A stretch of 64,000 bases of DNA from an uncultured Poribacteria bacterium (lineage in GTDB: Bacteria; Poribacteria; WGA-4E; WGA-3G): NCBI GenBank assembly GCA_951828515.1, contig OX639992.1, forward strand, positions 868,001 to 932,000. The letters run 5' to 3'. The first letter of the stretch is position 1, and each line of letters begins with the position of its first letter. A program made the position numbers and the translations under genes. Under the pieces are notes generated by a model, which did no database searches, was not told where the DNA came from, and worked only from the letters and a program-made list of their open reading frames with translations. Positions 36,221 through 46,669 of this stretch are shown here, in pieces.

Positions 36221-36431
36221 TTGTAGGTGTTTATAGGTTCTTGAGATTTTGTTAAGTCCTACACAACGGTTCAATAATAGAAGGACTGTTAGGTCTGAAT
36301 TTTCTGAGGCGTTTTGATCTCAATATTTCATTCTCGACAGGAACTATTGAACTCCGCCCACACTAATCCGGTCTTGAAGGAACATCACTTCCAATAGAAG
36401 ATTTTGGAAACTGGCAAACCAGACGAAAAAT

Positions 36432-37832
36432 ATGACAAACAAACCGAATATTGTTTATCTCCTGGCCGACCAGATCCGTGCGTGTTCGTTGCCAGTATAT
36501 GGCGATACACTGATCGAAACACCGCACATCGACCGACTCGCGCAGGAAGGCACCGTCTTTTCAAACGCAATCGCTACCGCGCCCGTCTGCACCCCCTACC
36601 GTTCTATGATGCTCACCGGGCGGCATCCACAGACAACCGGGCACCTCATTAATTTCGTCAGAACCCGGCACGACGAAATCGGACTCGGCGACGTTTTCAG
36701 CAGAAACGGTTATCGGACAGCGTGGGTCGGAAAATGGCATCTCCACACCGGTTCATTCCCCGAAATCGGTGGTCGCGACTACGTCCCCGAAGGACGCGAT
36801 CGTCTCGGATTCCAACACTGGCGCGGTTATAACTTCCACACCGACTATTTCAACGGGACGGTGAACCTCGACGATTGGCGGAACGAAAAATGGGAAGGTT
36901 ACGAAACCGATGCCCTGAACCGATACGCTTTTCAGTTTATGGATGACATGGAAGACGATACGCCATTCTGTCTGTTTATCTCTCCGCACCAAGCACACTC
37001 CACACCTTACGAATTTGCACCGCCGGAATACTATGACCGGCTCCCTGACGAACTCCAACTACCGGAAAATGTTCCAGATTCGGTCAAAGAACAATCGTTA
37101 GAAATTTACCGGCACTATCTCGCCATGACGTTAACAGTAGACGATATGCTCGGCGAACTGATGGCGTATCTTGAAAGAACGGGACGCGTCGAAAACACAC
37201 TGCTCGTTTTCGGATCCGACCACGGTACGCAAGGCGGCGGACAAGGCATCAATTTCTGGGCGAAGCGGGAACCTTACGAAGAATCCATCAAAGTGCCACT
37301 GATGATGCGTCTGCCCGGCGTTTTTGATGGGAATCGCACCTGTGACACGCTCACCTCCCCCGTTGACCTGTTCCCATCGCTCTGTGGATTATGTGACATC
37401 CAGCCACCCCGAACCGTCGAAGGCTACGACCTTTCCGCCTCTTGGTGTGCTGAAACTAATGCCTTTGAGCAGGATGCCGTCTTGACGATGAACTTCGGAT
37501 CGACCTACGATTATCTCATTGATGGTAACGAGTGGCGCGGTGTCCGCACAAAAACGCATAGTTACGCACGTTGGCTTGACGGTAAACGGATGCTATACGA
37601 CGTAGAGGCGGACCCGCTACAGATGAACAATCTGGTTGACAAACCCGAGGCGAGATCGTTAGCGGATGAAATGGAGAATACCCTCACAAACCTGATGGAT
37701 GCTCGCAACGACGAACTCCAACCCGCGACAAGTTACACGGATTGGTACGACCTGCAGCGCCGTATCGTCCGCAACGCCCACGGTCCGCTCGGCGACCCAG
37801 AGGACGAACCCGATTGGTCGCTTTTAAAATGA
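36432..37832 (+). CDS. Cys-type sulfatase
   Basis: A 466-residue arylsulfatase-superfamily hydrolase. The metal Asp lies in LLADQIR (12-18). The formylglycine motif is C53-T-P-Y-R57 in APVCTPYRSMMLTGRHP, and FGSDHGTQGG (about 256-265) carries the second metal site. No signal peptide is visible at the start (MTNKPNIVYLL), so it is predicted cytoplasmic as annotated. It needs a formylglycine-generating enzyme. It likely desulfates small sugars or host-matrix fragments; the substrate cannot be named from sequence. Confidence 0.92.
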   Translation: MTNKPNIVYLLADQIRACSLPVYGDTLIETPHIDRLAQEGTVFSNAIATAPVCTPYRSMMLTGRHPQTTGHLINFVRTRHDEIGLGDVFSRNGYRTAWVGKWHLHTGSFPEIGGRDYVPEGRDRLGFQHWRGYNFHTDYFNGTVNLDDWRNEKWEGYETDALNRYAFQFMDDMEDDTPFCLFISPHQAHSTPYEFAPPEYYDRLPDELQLPENVPDSVKEQSLEIYRHYLAMTLTVDDMLGELMAYLERTGRVENTLLVFGSDHGTQGGGQGINFWAKREPYEESIKVPLMMRLPGVFDGNRTCDTLTSPVDLFPSLCGLCDIQPPRTVEGYDLSASWCAETNAFEQDAVLTMNFGSTYDYLIDGNEWRGVRTKTHSYARWLDGKRMLYDVEADPLQMNNLVDKPEARSLADEMENTLTNLMDARNDELQPATSYTDWYDLQRRIVRNAHGPLGDPEDEPDWSLLK

Positions 37833-38655
37833 TTTGAAATATCCTTCGGAATAGGATATAATCTTATTGACTTTAGCAGACACCGTGGCATGGGTATCCC
37901 CTTGAAAAGGAGAAAGTAAAATGACGAACTGTAGGCAGTACAGAGAGCCTAATATGCTTTTAAATTGACGCGTATAGTGAAAAACAAGGAAACCTCGCTC
38001 ATGGCAAAAAGCAGATTAGAAAAATCCATGACTCAACCCGACCTCATCCAAACCATCCTCAAAGACAGCAATTACGTTTTGAAAATTGAGTACGCCCGAA
38101 AAGACAAGCACCTCCGGCTCCCAAAAAATACTGATCCGATACGTTAATTATATTTTCACATTCGTATTTTCACGGAGAGACAGCATATTGCATCTCAGCA
38201 ACCCATGTCCTGCCTATGCTCGTAAAATCCTCCGTGAAGCCTCCGTGAAAGTTAACGTTTCTGCGGAACATTTATCGGAAGATATATGATAATCTGTCCA
38301 GCACCGAATTCCTCCGTTCAAACCTCGCCAGTTAACCGCACTGAAATCCGCCGATCATTTTCAAGTAGAATTTTACTCTGAAACGCCATAGAAGCATGGC
38401 TGGCGTTGATTCTTGCCTGTTTTTTTATCCGCATTTTTCCCGTTTTACTCTGAATACTCTGAAATCCGAGCACTTTTCCGTAGTTTCACTGCCCAAGAAA
38501 TCCGCGAAATCCGTTTCATCCGCGAAAATCCGCGATTCAGACAAACACCAACTAACTGCCTAACCCCGAAAATCCGTTGAATTAAAAATATCTATTGTGA
38601 TACAATAACTACTTGAATTAATCAATCCAAACGGAGCGTGCTAAGAAAAACAGAT
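37833..38655. other. 823-base gap: promoter, tiny ORFs and low-complexity repeats
   Basis: At 37834-37862 TTGAAA-N17-TATAAT overlaps the sulfatase 3' end region. AAAAGGAG then precedes a 15-codon ORF (37921-37968). A 48-codon ORF at 38001-38147 (MTQPDLIQTILKDSNYVLK from its second Met) may be a remnant of a larger gene. From 38505 to 38546 runs an imperfect AATCCGCGAAATCCG repeat. TTGAAT-N18-TACAAT at 38577-38606 is the likely promoter of the glycyl-tRNA synthetase gene. Confidence 0.5.
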
Positions 38656-41600
38656 ATGACTCTTCAAGAAATAATTTTAGCGTTAGAGAAATTTTGGGCA
38701 GATCACGGGTGCATCATCCAGCAACCGTGCGATATAGAAGTCGGTGCCGGCACATTTAACCCCGCAACATTTTTGCGATGCCTCGGTCCAGAACCGTGGC
38801 GAGTCGCGTACGTAGAACCCGTCCGCCGCCCAACCGACGGCAGATACGCCGAAAACCCCTTCCGTGTTGGGGCATATTACCAATATCAGGTGATACTCAA
38901 ACCTGCGCCTGAAAATGTGCTGCCCCTCTACCTTGAGAGCCTCTATAGTCTCGGTATCTCCCCTCGCAAGAACGACATCCGATTCGTAGAAGACGATTGG
39001 GAATCACCGACGCTCGGTGCCTCCGGACTCGGTTGGGAGGTCTGGTGGAACGGCGCAGAAGTCACACAGTTTACCTACTTCCAACAGATGGGGAGCATAG
39101 ACCTTGATCCCGTATGTGCTGAGATTACCTATGGACTTGAGCGCATTGCTCTCTACTTACAGGATGTTGATGACTTTTTTGACATCCGCTGGAACGAACA
39201 CGTTAATTACGGGGATGTCCATCGGCAGAGCGAGGTGGAGTACTCGACATACAACTTTGAGCGTGCGGATGTAGACATGCTTTTTGAGTTGTTTAGCACG
39301 TATGAGAAGGAGACCCATGCGTGTTTAGATGCAGGGTTAGTGCTACCGGCAACCGATCATGTCTTAAAATGCTCACATACCTTCAACATGTTAGATGCGC
39401 GTGGGGTCATCAGCGTCACAGAGCGGGTGAGTTACATTGAACGCGTCCGACGGCTCGCGCAACGGATAGCACGCGCCTATGTCAAACAGCGCGAAGAGAT
39501 GGAACACCCCCTCATAGGACGTTTTAACATAGAGACAACCTCCACCGCGGTAGGTGCGGTTTCTAACCGCACTGAATCGGCCCCCACCACGGTAGGTGCG
39601 GTTTCTAACCGCACTGAAACCGCTGACCTCCTATTTGAAATCGGCACGGAAGAGATACCAGCGAGTTATGTTCCGCCCGTCCTTGAGCAGTTGCGTGAGC
39701 TCGCGACTGAATCCCTTACGAACCACAGAATCCCGTTTGGCGATGTTGAAACCCTCGGCACACCGCGTCGTATCACGCTCAGTATCAAAGACATAAAGAC
39801 CCTTCAAGAAAGCCAAGAGACAGAGGTCGTGGGACCTCCCAAGCGTATCGCCTACGATGAAAACGGCGAACCGACAAAAGCCGCAATCGGCTTCGCAAAA
39901 ACACAGGGTGTTGACTTGACAGCACTCCGTATCGTTGAAACCGAACGAGGCGAGTATGTCGCTGCTTCCAAACTCGAGACCGGAATCCCGGCACGAGAGA
40001 TCTTGACGACGCTGTTAACTGAATGGATCGAAGCACTCCGTTTTCCGAAGACTATGCGTTGGGAGACCGACTCCGAAGAACCGCACGCGTTCGCTCGCTT
40101 TGCGCGTCCGATTCGATGGCTCGTGGCATTACTCGGAGATGAGGTCGTCAATTGCACTTACGGCGCGGCACACGCAGGACGGATAACCTACGGGCATCGC
40201 TCCTTACATCCTGAACCGGTAACGTTAACTTCTGCTGAATTAAGTGCCTATATCGAAAAACTGCGTGCTGTTGGGGTCATCGTCTGTCCGAAAGAGCGCA
40301 GAGGAACAATTGAAAAGCAAGTAAGAGACGTTTTCGAGGTCGAGGGATGCCTTCCAATACTGGATGAAGAATTGCTGGATACGGTGAACTATCTTGTGGA
40401 AAACCCGCAACCGATCGTCGGCAATTTTAGTGAGTCGCATTTGGAAATCCCCTCTGAAGTGCTGATTACCGCGATGAAGAAACATCAACGCTATTTTCCG
40501 ATGTGGAGCAGTGAGTCCGTACTCGCCGCGAAATTTATTACGATTTCTAACGGAACAGACGGCAATATTGACGGCGTTCGGCACGGGAATGAACGCGTCC
40601 TCCACGCCAGACTCAACGATGCCGAGTTCTTCTACAGCGAAGACCAGAAAACCAGCCTCGCCGATAAGGTTGAGCGTTTAGGTTCAGTTGTCTTCCACGC
40701 GAAACTCGGTTCACTCTTAGATAAAGCGGAACGCCTTAAAGCGTTGGTTCGGTTCATCGGTACAGAACTGCAAGTGCCGGAAACAACTGTCGATCATGCA
40801 GAACGCGCAGCGTGGCTCTCTAAGGCGGATCTGACGACGTATATGGTAATCGAATTCCCGTCGTTACAAGGAATTACCGGGAAATATTACGCACAAAACA
40901 GTGGAGAAGCGGAACCTGTCGCAACTGCTGTTGCTGAACATTACCAACCACTCGGTGCTGATACACCGCTGCCTGAAACCGAAGTCGGTGCACTCGTTGC
41001 AATCGCCGATAAGCTCGACACGATTGTCGGATATTTCGGTATAGAAGAACGTCCCACAGGTTCGCAAGACCCGTACTCGCTAAGACGGCATGCGCTCGGC
41101 ACAATCCGAATCCTCCAAGACCGGAAGTTGCCGCTCTCTTTAGATGCTGTTGTCGAAAAAGCGATCTCCCTCTATACCGTCGAATTAGCCGATGATACAC
41201 GATCGAGTGTCCTTAACTTCATCAAAGAACGCCAACGCGTTATCTTGCTGCAGACACATCAATACGCGCCAGATCTCGCCGATGCTGTTTTGGCGGTTGG
41301 TGTTGTTGACATTATTGATATTCTCAAACGCGCCAGCGCACTTGCCGAATTTCGCTTGACACCAAATTTTGAGGAAGTGTATAATGCACTCAATCGGGTA
41401 CTGAGAATTTTACCATCGGATGCGCCAGAAACTGTAGACGCGACGCTCCTGTGCGACGATGCTGAAAAGCAGTTGTATGCCTGTATCACTGAGACGGAGT
41501 TGGGTTTCCAGCAGAGCATTCAGGAACGCGACTACGCGAAACTGCTGACGCAACTCGCCGCTTTACAACCCGCAATAGACACATTCTTTGATGATGTTTT

Positions 41601-41715
41601 GGTTATGGCGGAGGAGCCAGCACTGCGCACGAATCGATTGGCTTTATTGAACCAGATCGGACGGAATATCTACGCTGTCGCAGACCTGACAAAACTCGTA
41701 ATCGCTGGGAATTAA
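38656..41715 (+). CDS. glyQS: Fused alpha-beta glycyl-tRNA synthetase with repeat-derived linker
   Basis: About 1019 residues. Residues 1-294 are GlyQ (alpha: [59 protein letters not shown]). Residues from 324 are GlyS (beta: [19 protein letters not shown], through the HD-like [11 protein letters not shown] to the anticodon-binding end). The bacterial heterotetramer is thus one chain, as known in a few lineages such as Chlamydiae. Residues ~297-324 are two 14-residue units encoded by palindromic repeats. Start: ATG 38656 matches the family; GTG 38638 is an alternative. It charges tRNA-Gly. Confidence 0.95.
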   Translation: MTLQEIILALEKFWADHGCIIQQPCDIEVGAGTFNPATFLRCLGPEPWRVAYVEPVRRPTDGRYAENPFRVGAYYQYQVILKPAPENVLPLYLESLYSLGISPRKNDIRFVEDDWESPTLGASGLGWEVWWNGAEVTQFTYFQQMGSIDLDPVCAEITYGLERIALYLQDVDDFFDIRWNEHVNYGDVHRQSEVEYSTYNFERADVDMLFELFSTYEKETHACLDAGLVLPATDHVLKCSHTFNMLDARGVISVTERVSYIERVRRLAQRIARAYVKQREEMEHPLIGRFNIETTSTAVGAVSNRTESAPTTVGAVSNRTETADLLFEIGTEEIPASYVPPVLEQLRELATESLTNHRIPFGDVETLGTPRRITLSIKDIKTLQESQETEVVGPPKRIAYDENGEPTKAAIGFAKTQGVDLTALRIVETERGEYVAASKLETGIPAREILTTLLTEWIEALRFPKTMRWETDSEEPHAFARFARPIRWLVALLGDEVVNCTYGAAHAGRITYGHRSLHPEPVTLTSAELSAYIEKLRAVGVIVCPKERRGTIEKQVRDVFEVEGCLPILDEELLDTVNYLVENPQPIVGNFSESHLEIPSEVLITAMKKHQRYFPMWSSESVLAAKFITISNGTDGNIDGVRHGNERVLHARLNDAEFFYSEDQKTSLADKVERLGSVVFHAKLGSLLDKAERLKALVRFIGTELQVPETTVDHAERAAWLSKADLTTYMVIEFPSLQGITGKYYAQNSGEAEPVATAVAEHYQPLGADTPLPETEVGALVAIADKLDTIVGYFGIEERPTGSQDPYSLRRHALGTIRILQDRKLPLSLDAVVEKAISLYTVELADDTRSSVLNFIKERQRVILLQTHQYAPDLADAVLAVGVVDIIDILKRASALAEFRLTPNFEEVYNALNRVLRILPSDAPETVDATLLCDDAEKQLYACITETELGFQQSIQERDYAKLLTQLAALQPAIDTFFDDVLVMAEEPALRTNRLALLNQIGRNIYAVADLTKLVIAGN
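39543..39626. repeat. Two in-frame 42-bp palindromic repeats inside glyQS
   Basis: TGCGGTTTCTAACCGCA occurs at 39555-39571 and 39597-39613, exactly 42 bases apart. Each unit is translated as (T)[13 protein letters not shown]. The palindrome is the intergenic TGCGG-type repeat minus one loop base. Confidence 0.9.
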
Positions 41716-41730
41716 ACATTAGGCCGAAAC

Positions 41731-41821
41731 TGTAGCCTGCAACATCGGCGCAGGCGGATATACGGGAAGGCACGCTATTTTTCAAAACCTATCTGACCGA
41801 ACCGCAAGGAAAATTAGAAAT
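41731..41821 (+). repeat. RBS-repeat family, copy R4
   Basis: It shares GCGGATATACG and CCGAACCGCAAGGAAAATTA with copy R7. The AAGGA ends 11 bases before the ATG at 41822 and is the only Shine-Dalgarno of the HEAT lipoprotein gene. Confidence 0.75.
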
Positions 41822-44800
41822 ATGAAAATCTGTATCCATCTCTCACTCATCGTGGCTATTATCTTCGTGGTAGGGTGTGGTGAGAAAGAGAACAGGGACA
41901 TTATTGACGCGCGAGCCGCTATTGTTCGCGGAGATTATGCTGCCGCAGAAGTAGCGGTTCAGAAGACAGACGCTGAGAATCAGGAGGCGCAACATCTGCG
42001 GGCTTTCTTACAAAACCGGACGCGTACTGAAACAGAGAGTTGGCACCAAGCGATTGCACAATCGAACGCTTATCTTGAAACATTGGCGGCAGATATCCTC
42101 GCTGTTTCGTTGCAAGAAGATCCCGACTCTGATGAACTTGACCGACAAGAAAGACTTGTCCGTTCGCAGAACTCTATCTCTGGACTCTTCGCTCTGTCGC
42201 TTGCCGAAGCAGTCGAAAAGCGCGCAGAATTGCTTTCTGAACTCGTAACGCATGCGGATGCCGCTGTCGTTATAGGGATTTTAGCCACGGAGAAATGCTA
42301 TCAACCCAACGCGCTCGCAGCAGTCTCGGAACTCAAGGCAAAACTCGGAGATGCAGAAGCGGTTGTTGAATGCTTGCAGCAGGCAACGCACCATAAAGAT
42401 ACAGCCATACAAAAAGAGGCGATCCGTTATTTGGGCGCGATGCGGAACCCTGAACTCATCCCAATTTTTGAAGAAGCCCTTACCGAAACGAAGAATGCTC
42501 CTGAAGTCGCCTATCGAGCAATTGTCGCACTGGAACAATCAATAGGTTCAGTTTCTGAAAGTGCAATAATTGTACCGGGACTCCAACTCGCCCTCAGAAA
42601 CAACAATGCGCAGGTACGGATGCACGCTGCTAAACTTCTCGGGAACATACAAACGGAAACGGCTGTTCCCGATCTCGTCCGCCTGCTTGCAGATCCGAAC
42701 AGTTACGTCAAGGATACCGCTATAGCTGCGCTGAATCGTATAGGAGAAGTCTCTGTTGCCCCGCTAATTGAGGTGTTGGATACTGGTGCGCGAAATCTCA
42801 TTCCGGATGAGGACGCCGGCTTTGCGACAGAATACCAGTACATCGCGAGTGCTTATATTGATGGTTTGTGGATGAAAAAATATAGGATCGGAACCTTATC
42901 AGCCGCGATCCAAGCACTCGGGTTACTCAAATCGGGAGATGGGGTAGAAACGCTCATAGATGAGTTGGCAAACGAAGAATTACAGGATGAAGCATTGGCG
43001 GCACTCGTCGAGATGCGCGGTGTTGCTGTTCTACCGATGATTGATGCTCTCGAAAACGGAGCAGATGAAATTCGGGTGAAGGTCGCGGACGCGCTTGGGC
43101 AAATCGGTGACCGGCGTGCCATCGTTCCACTCATTGAAGCATTAGACAGCGATCCATATAAAGAGGTAAAGGCACTCGCAGCGATCGGACTTGGTAATAT
43201 GCTGGCACGTGGCGAGAATAATAGGGCGGTCATCGCTCTCACGAACGCGCTCTCTTATGACGACACTACCGCGACAAACGCGGCAGAGGCACTCGGAAAA
43301 ATCGGTGTATCCACAGAGGATGCCGTTCAAAAGTTGACCATTATAGCGATGGAAAAAAATATGCGTGAGACCTTACGCATTGCGGCTCTTACGGCACTCT
43401 GGCGACTCAAACCTGAAGAAGCAACACAACCGATGCTGCTTCTAATGTTCAGTGACGAGACCAGTCCGGTCCTACGTGCGAATGCTGTTAAGGTGTTGAG
43501 CCGAATCCAAGCCCCTGAATCTATTCCTGTGCTACTCTGGGTCCTTTCCACACAATTTGACGAGATTTCAGATTTTCAACGGCACATGAAGCGAGAATAC
43601 AAAACGTTGGATACGCTCCGAACACAGGTTGATTCCTTCCAGATTCAATGGACTCCTGAGTATCCACGCGCAAACTATCGGACATGGGGTGAACTCAAAC
43701 CGATTCCGAGCCTTGTGCGGAGTGAGGTCGCTCGAGCATTGGGGGTCATCAAGGGGGACACAGTTGTAGAGCCTCTGGCGAACGCACTTCGAGACGATGG
43801 ACGCGCAACCGTGCGACAAAGCGCAGCGTGGGCACTCGGTGAAGTCAAGGGTGATAACGCAATCCCACCGCTGGTTACGGCGTTGAAAAAGGATAAGCAG
43901 GGCGCTGTCCGACAGGAAGCGGCGATCTCGCTCGGGAAAATAAAAGGACAGAAGGTTGTCGATCCGCTGGTAGATGTGCTGAAAAACGATAAGTATGAAA
44001 CAACCCGCTTCCAAGCCGCAGTAGCACTCCGCGAGATTCAAGCCGGGGATAAAGGACTTGTTGATATTGTCAAGAAAGGTTTGGGGAGTTTTGATGATCG
44101 ATACGAAGTGCAATCTGTTCAAGACGAGGTAATTGGCGCATTAATCAAAGATAACAACATTCCAACAGCCGAATTTGCACTCGATGCTCTTAAATCTGCA
44201 GATGATGAGTGGGTCCGATGGGCACTTGTTCATGTGATTGGAGCGAGTGCGAAAAAAGTTGCGGTTGATGCAATGCTCGAAGAACTAAAACACCCGAGTT
44301 ATGTCGTCCGCAGACGCGCCGCGGAATCGCTCGGTGGATTCAAAGAACGCCGTGTCGTTGAACCATTGATGGTTATTCTCGAAAATATGGATGAGATGAA
44401 GTCTATTCGTGCGGCGGCGGCACTCTCGCTCGGCGCGCTGAAAGATGAACGTGCATCCGTATCGCTGCTAACTGCACTTTCCGATGAAAATGCCGAGATC
44501 CGATTACAAGCCGCCGCCGCCTTGGGAAAACTCAAGGATACCAAAGCGATTCCGAGACTGAGTGAGATTGTTGAAGATCCGTTAGAACCGGATACTGTCC
44601 GTGATGCTGCCGTGGCGGCGCTCGGCAATATTGGTAACAAGGCGGCTGAAGCCGTCCTGATTCGCGCTTTAGATATCCGAGTCGGGAATATCTCAAAGAA
44701 CGCTATTGTTGCTTTGGGCAAACTCGAAAGTGAAACAGCGATTGCCAAACTAATCGCTATCTTGGAAGACAAGCGGATAGCGTTGGATGCGAGTACCGAT

Positions 44801-45652
44801 GCATTGGCTAAGGCTTCTTCTCGGACAAAAGCCTCAACCGCGCTTGGTGAAATTGGAGGCGCGCTTGCCACTGAGGCAATTGCGAAACGGCTCGTTGATA
44901 ATACAGAATATATCGTCGCGCTTGAGGATGCCGTAAACAGAAAAGCCATCGGAGCAGACGATCTGAAACGGAACTGGAGTTGGGAAGTCTTCGTCAACGC
45001 CGCTAAAAAACTTGACTTACCAGCGTTTGTCGCACCGATAATGGCAGCCCGTGCTGAGGATGAGTGGGAAAATCACCAAGTTAGAAATGCAGCAATGGTG
45101 GCACTCGGCAGGTGCAATGCGGCTGATGTCACTTTAGACCTTTCACAACTCAAACAGCGGTTGACCGATCCGGATATAGACACCCGAAAGGCGACAGCAC
45201 TGAGCGTTGGGCAAGCCGGAATTAGCGAACTCATACCAGAACTCGTTCAGATAATGAAAGGTGAAACCGAAGCCGAGAAGGATGTCCGCCGAGCGGCAAC
45301 GCAGGGACTTGGCGAATTGGCTGATGAAACAACAACTGATGCCCTTATTGAAGTGATGAATAACGATGAAAACCACGTCGAGATTCGACGCGATGCCTCG
45401 CGGGCGTTGGGAAAAATTGGGACGGACAAGGCAGTGACGGCATTAGTGGAAAAACTAACGGCACTGCATGAAGCCCAGATTACGAGAGGTTTCCGTCTTG
45501 ATGCCATCAAGGCACTTGGGGAAGCTAAAAATTCGAAGGCGGTGACACTACTTGAATTGGTTCTCCAAGACCAAGACGCTGAGATTCACTTCCAAGCGGC
45601 GGCAGCACTCTTTGAAATCACAGGGCAAGGCTACGGTTATAACCGATCATGA
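41822..45652 (+). CDS. 1276-residue HEAT-repeat (PBS-lyase type) lipoprotein
   Basis: A lipoprotein signal (MKICIHLSLIVAIIFVVGC, Cys 19) leads into a short N-terminal region (ARAAIVRGDYAAAEVAVQK) and then at least 20 HEAT-like repeats of ~31 residues, for example VVEPLANALRDDGRATVRQSAAWALGEVKG and AIPPLVTALKKDKQGAVRQEAAISLGKIKG. The repeats form an alpha-solenoid for protein binding, anchored in the envelope. Some repeats carry inserts (about 575-625). Expressed from a repeat-borne RBS. The partner is unknown; no enzymatic domain is visible. Confidence 0.88.
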   Translation: MKICIHLSLIVAIIFVVGCGEKENRDIIDARAAIVRGDYAAAEVAVQKTDAENQEAQHLRAFLQNRTRTETESWHQAIAQSNAYLETLAADILAVSLQEDPDSDELDRQERLVRSQNSISGLFALSLAEAVEKRAELLSELVTHADAAVVIGILATEKCYQPNALAAVSELKAKLGDAEAVVECLQQATHHKDTAIQKEAIRYLGAMRNPELIPIFEEALTETKNAPEVAYRAIVALEQSIGSVSESAIIVPGLQLALRNNNAQVRMHAAKLLGNIQTETAVPDLVRLLADPNSYVKDTAIAALNRIGEVSVAPLIEVLDTGARNLIPDEDAGFATEYQYIASAYIDGLWMKKYRIGTLSAAIQALGLLKSGDGVETLIDELANEELQDEALAALVEMRGVAVLPMIDALENGADEIRVKVADALGQIGDRRAIVPLIEALDSDPYKEVKALAAIGLGNMLARGENNRAVIALTNALSYDDTTATNAAEALGKIGVSTEDAVQKLTIIAMEKNMRETLRIAALTALWRLKPEEATQPMLLLMFSDETSPVLRANAVKVLSRIQAPESIPVLLWVLSTQFDEISDFQRHMKREYKTLDTLRTQVDSFQIQWTPEYPRANYRTWGELKPIPSLVRSEVARALGVIKGDTVVEPLANALRDDGRATVRQSAAWALGEVKGDNAIPPLVTALKKDKQGAVRQEAAISLGKIKGQKVVDPLVDVLKNDKYETTRFQAAVALREIQAGDKGLVDIVKKGLGSFDDRYEVQSVQDEVIGALIKDNNIPTAEFALDALKSADDEWVRWALVHVIGASAKKVAVDAMLEELKHPSYVVRRRAAESLGGFKERRVVEPLMVILENMDEMKSIRAAAALSLGALKDERASVSLLTALSDENAEIRLQAAAALGKLKDTKAIPRLSEIVEDPLEPDTVRDAAVAALGNIGNKAAEAVLIRALDIRVGNISKNAIVALGKLESETAIAKLIAILEDKRIALDASTDALAKASSRTKASTALGEIGGALATEAIAKRLVDNTEYIVALEDAVNRKAIGADDLKRNWSWEVFVNAAKKLDLPAFVAPIMAARAEDEWENHQVRNAAMVALGRCNAADVTLDLSQLKQRLTDPDIDTRKATALSVGQAGISELIPELVQIMKGETEAEKDVRRAATQGLGELADETTTDALIEVMNNDENHVEIRRDASRALGKIGTDKAVTALVEKLTALHEAQITRGFRLDAIKALGEAKNSKAVTLLELVLQDQDAEIHFQAAAALFEITGQGYGYNRS

Positions 45653-45757
45653 ATAGTTATCAATAATCAGTTGTTAGAAGGAAAACCGGAAGTCCAAGAG
45701 CCAATACACTGACGGCTGATGGCTGAAAGCCGACAGCCATTAAAAAAGGAGATTTGC

Positions 45758-46081
45758 ATGGCTTTTTTTGAACTACGACAGTACAGAACGAAACCCGGTC
45801 AACGCGAGAATTGGGTGAAATACATGGAAGAAACGATCCTTCCCTTCCAGATTTCTAAAGGGATGGTTGTGATTGGCAGTTTCATCGGTGAAGAAGAGGA
45901 CGATCTTTACGTCTGGATTCGCCGTTTTGAGAGCGAAGCACAGCGTGAACAACTCTACGCAGCCGTTTATGAAGATGACCGGTGGGTAAATGAAATCTCA
46001 TCACGTGTCGGTGAACTGATCGACAGAGAACAGATCGTTGTCACGCGGATTGAACCCACCTCGCGCTCGGCACATCAATAG
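45758..46081 (+). CDS. NIPSNAP-family protein
   Basis: About 107 residues with AAAAAGGAG ahead of ATG 45758. FFELRQYRTKPGQRENWVKYMEE is the start of a ferredoxin-like NIPSNAP/EthD-type dimeric alpha-beta barrel, followed by YVWIRRFESEAQREQLYAAVYEDDRW. Bacterial members are small cytoplasmic proteins of unclear function, often beside catabolic oxygenase genes; a PhyH gene follows after the repeat cluster. A CTGACGGCTGATGGCTGAAAG low-complexity stretch precedes it. Confidence 0.85.
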   Translation: MAFFELRQYRTKPGQRENWVKYMEETILPFQISKGMVVIGSFIGEEEDDLYVWIRRFESEAQREQLYAAVYEDDRWVNEISSRVGELIDREQIVVTRIEPTSRSAHQ

Positions 46082-46142
46082 TAGCACAAACTGTATGAGG
46101 GTTCAGAATTTAATTCGGTAATATTTATTTTCCCTGGACCGG

Positions 46143-46584
46143 TAGGTGCGGTTTCCTAACCGCACCATAGGTGTCAATTTAAGAAAAATATGTCCGTGGC
46201 AGCGTAGGTTGGGTAGAACGGATTCCATCAAATCCCGAAAAAGTCATAAAAAAATGAAGTCTCGCCAGACACGCTATATCCATCAGATACCGAGTGAAAC
46301 CCAACGCATTTGTTGTGAAGTTCACAGGATTCTAACGCTATAAAGTTGGGTTTCCCTATGGTCTTGAGAGTATAGCAGCGTCTATCAGATTTCAGGTGTG
46401 TTTGGAACACCAATGTTCACCTTCTCAAGACCGTTCAACCCAACCTACGGGCGCCCTGTCCTTGGGTTATGCCCGGTGCGGTTAGGAATGCAGATCGCAT
46501 TTGGGCGAGTACGCCGCAAAACCGAACCTACCGGGCGAGGGGACCCCTAAATTGACACCTATGGTGCGGTTTCCTAACCGCACC
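46143..46584. repeat. Composite repeat: palindromes and 17-bp inverted repeat flanking a MITE
   Basis: The palindrome TGCGGTTTCCTAACCGCA stands at both ends (46147-46164 and 46565-46582). Just inside are CCATAGGTGTCAATTTA (46165-46181) and its exact complement (46548-46564). The interval contains a complete family-1 MITE (46203-46449) and a decayed TGCGG palindrome near 46474-46530. This accounts for nearly all of the 588-base gap 46082-46669. Confidence 0.8.
46203..46449. repeat. MITE-like repeat family 1, copy C (complete)
   Basis: Ends CGTAGGTTGGGTAGAACG and CGTTCAACCCAACCTACG; inner arms GTGAAACCCAACGC and GTTGGGTTTC. 247 bp. It is nested inside the composite palindromic repeat. Confidence 0.85.
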
Positions 46585-46669
46585 GGATATGTTACGGAAT
46601 TACCGAAATATTTATTGAAACTTCATTTAGTTTGTGTCCGCGTTAACAGCCCAAAATGGAGGTGGTTTG

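Larger units (their letters stand above)
34870..36230 (+). mobile_element. IS605-type TnpB-only element (IS1341-like)
   Basis: The left end has TTGACA-N17-TATACT (34875-34903) and a hairpin with a perfect 10-bp outer stem GGAAACCCGC/GCGGGTTTCC (34918-34964). The right end region (about 36103-36230) ends in the typical GCTGAAGCAGGAAGTC. It encodes a complete TnpB and no TnpA. Exact ends cannot be fixed without relatives. Confidence 0.75.

Noticed and set aside
38001-38147. 48-codon ORF as a real small gene
   Set aside because: MTQPDLIQTILKDSNYVL resembles the start of longer proteins, but it ends early in an AT-rich, repeat-bearing gap. Treated as a possible remnant only.
39540-39630. Possible CRISPR-like direct repeats in glyQS
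   Set aside because: Only two units, inside an open coding frame, with the palindrome shared with intergenic sites. No array and no cas genes.
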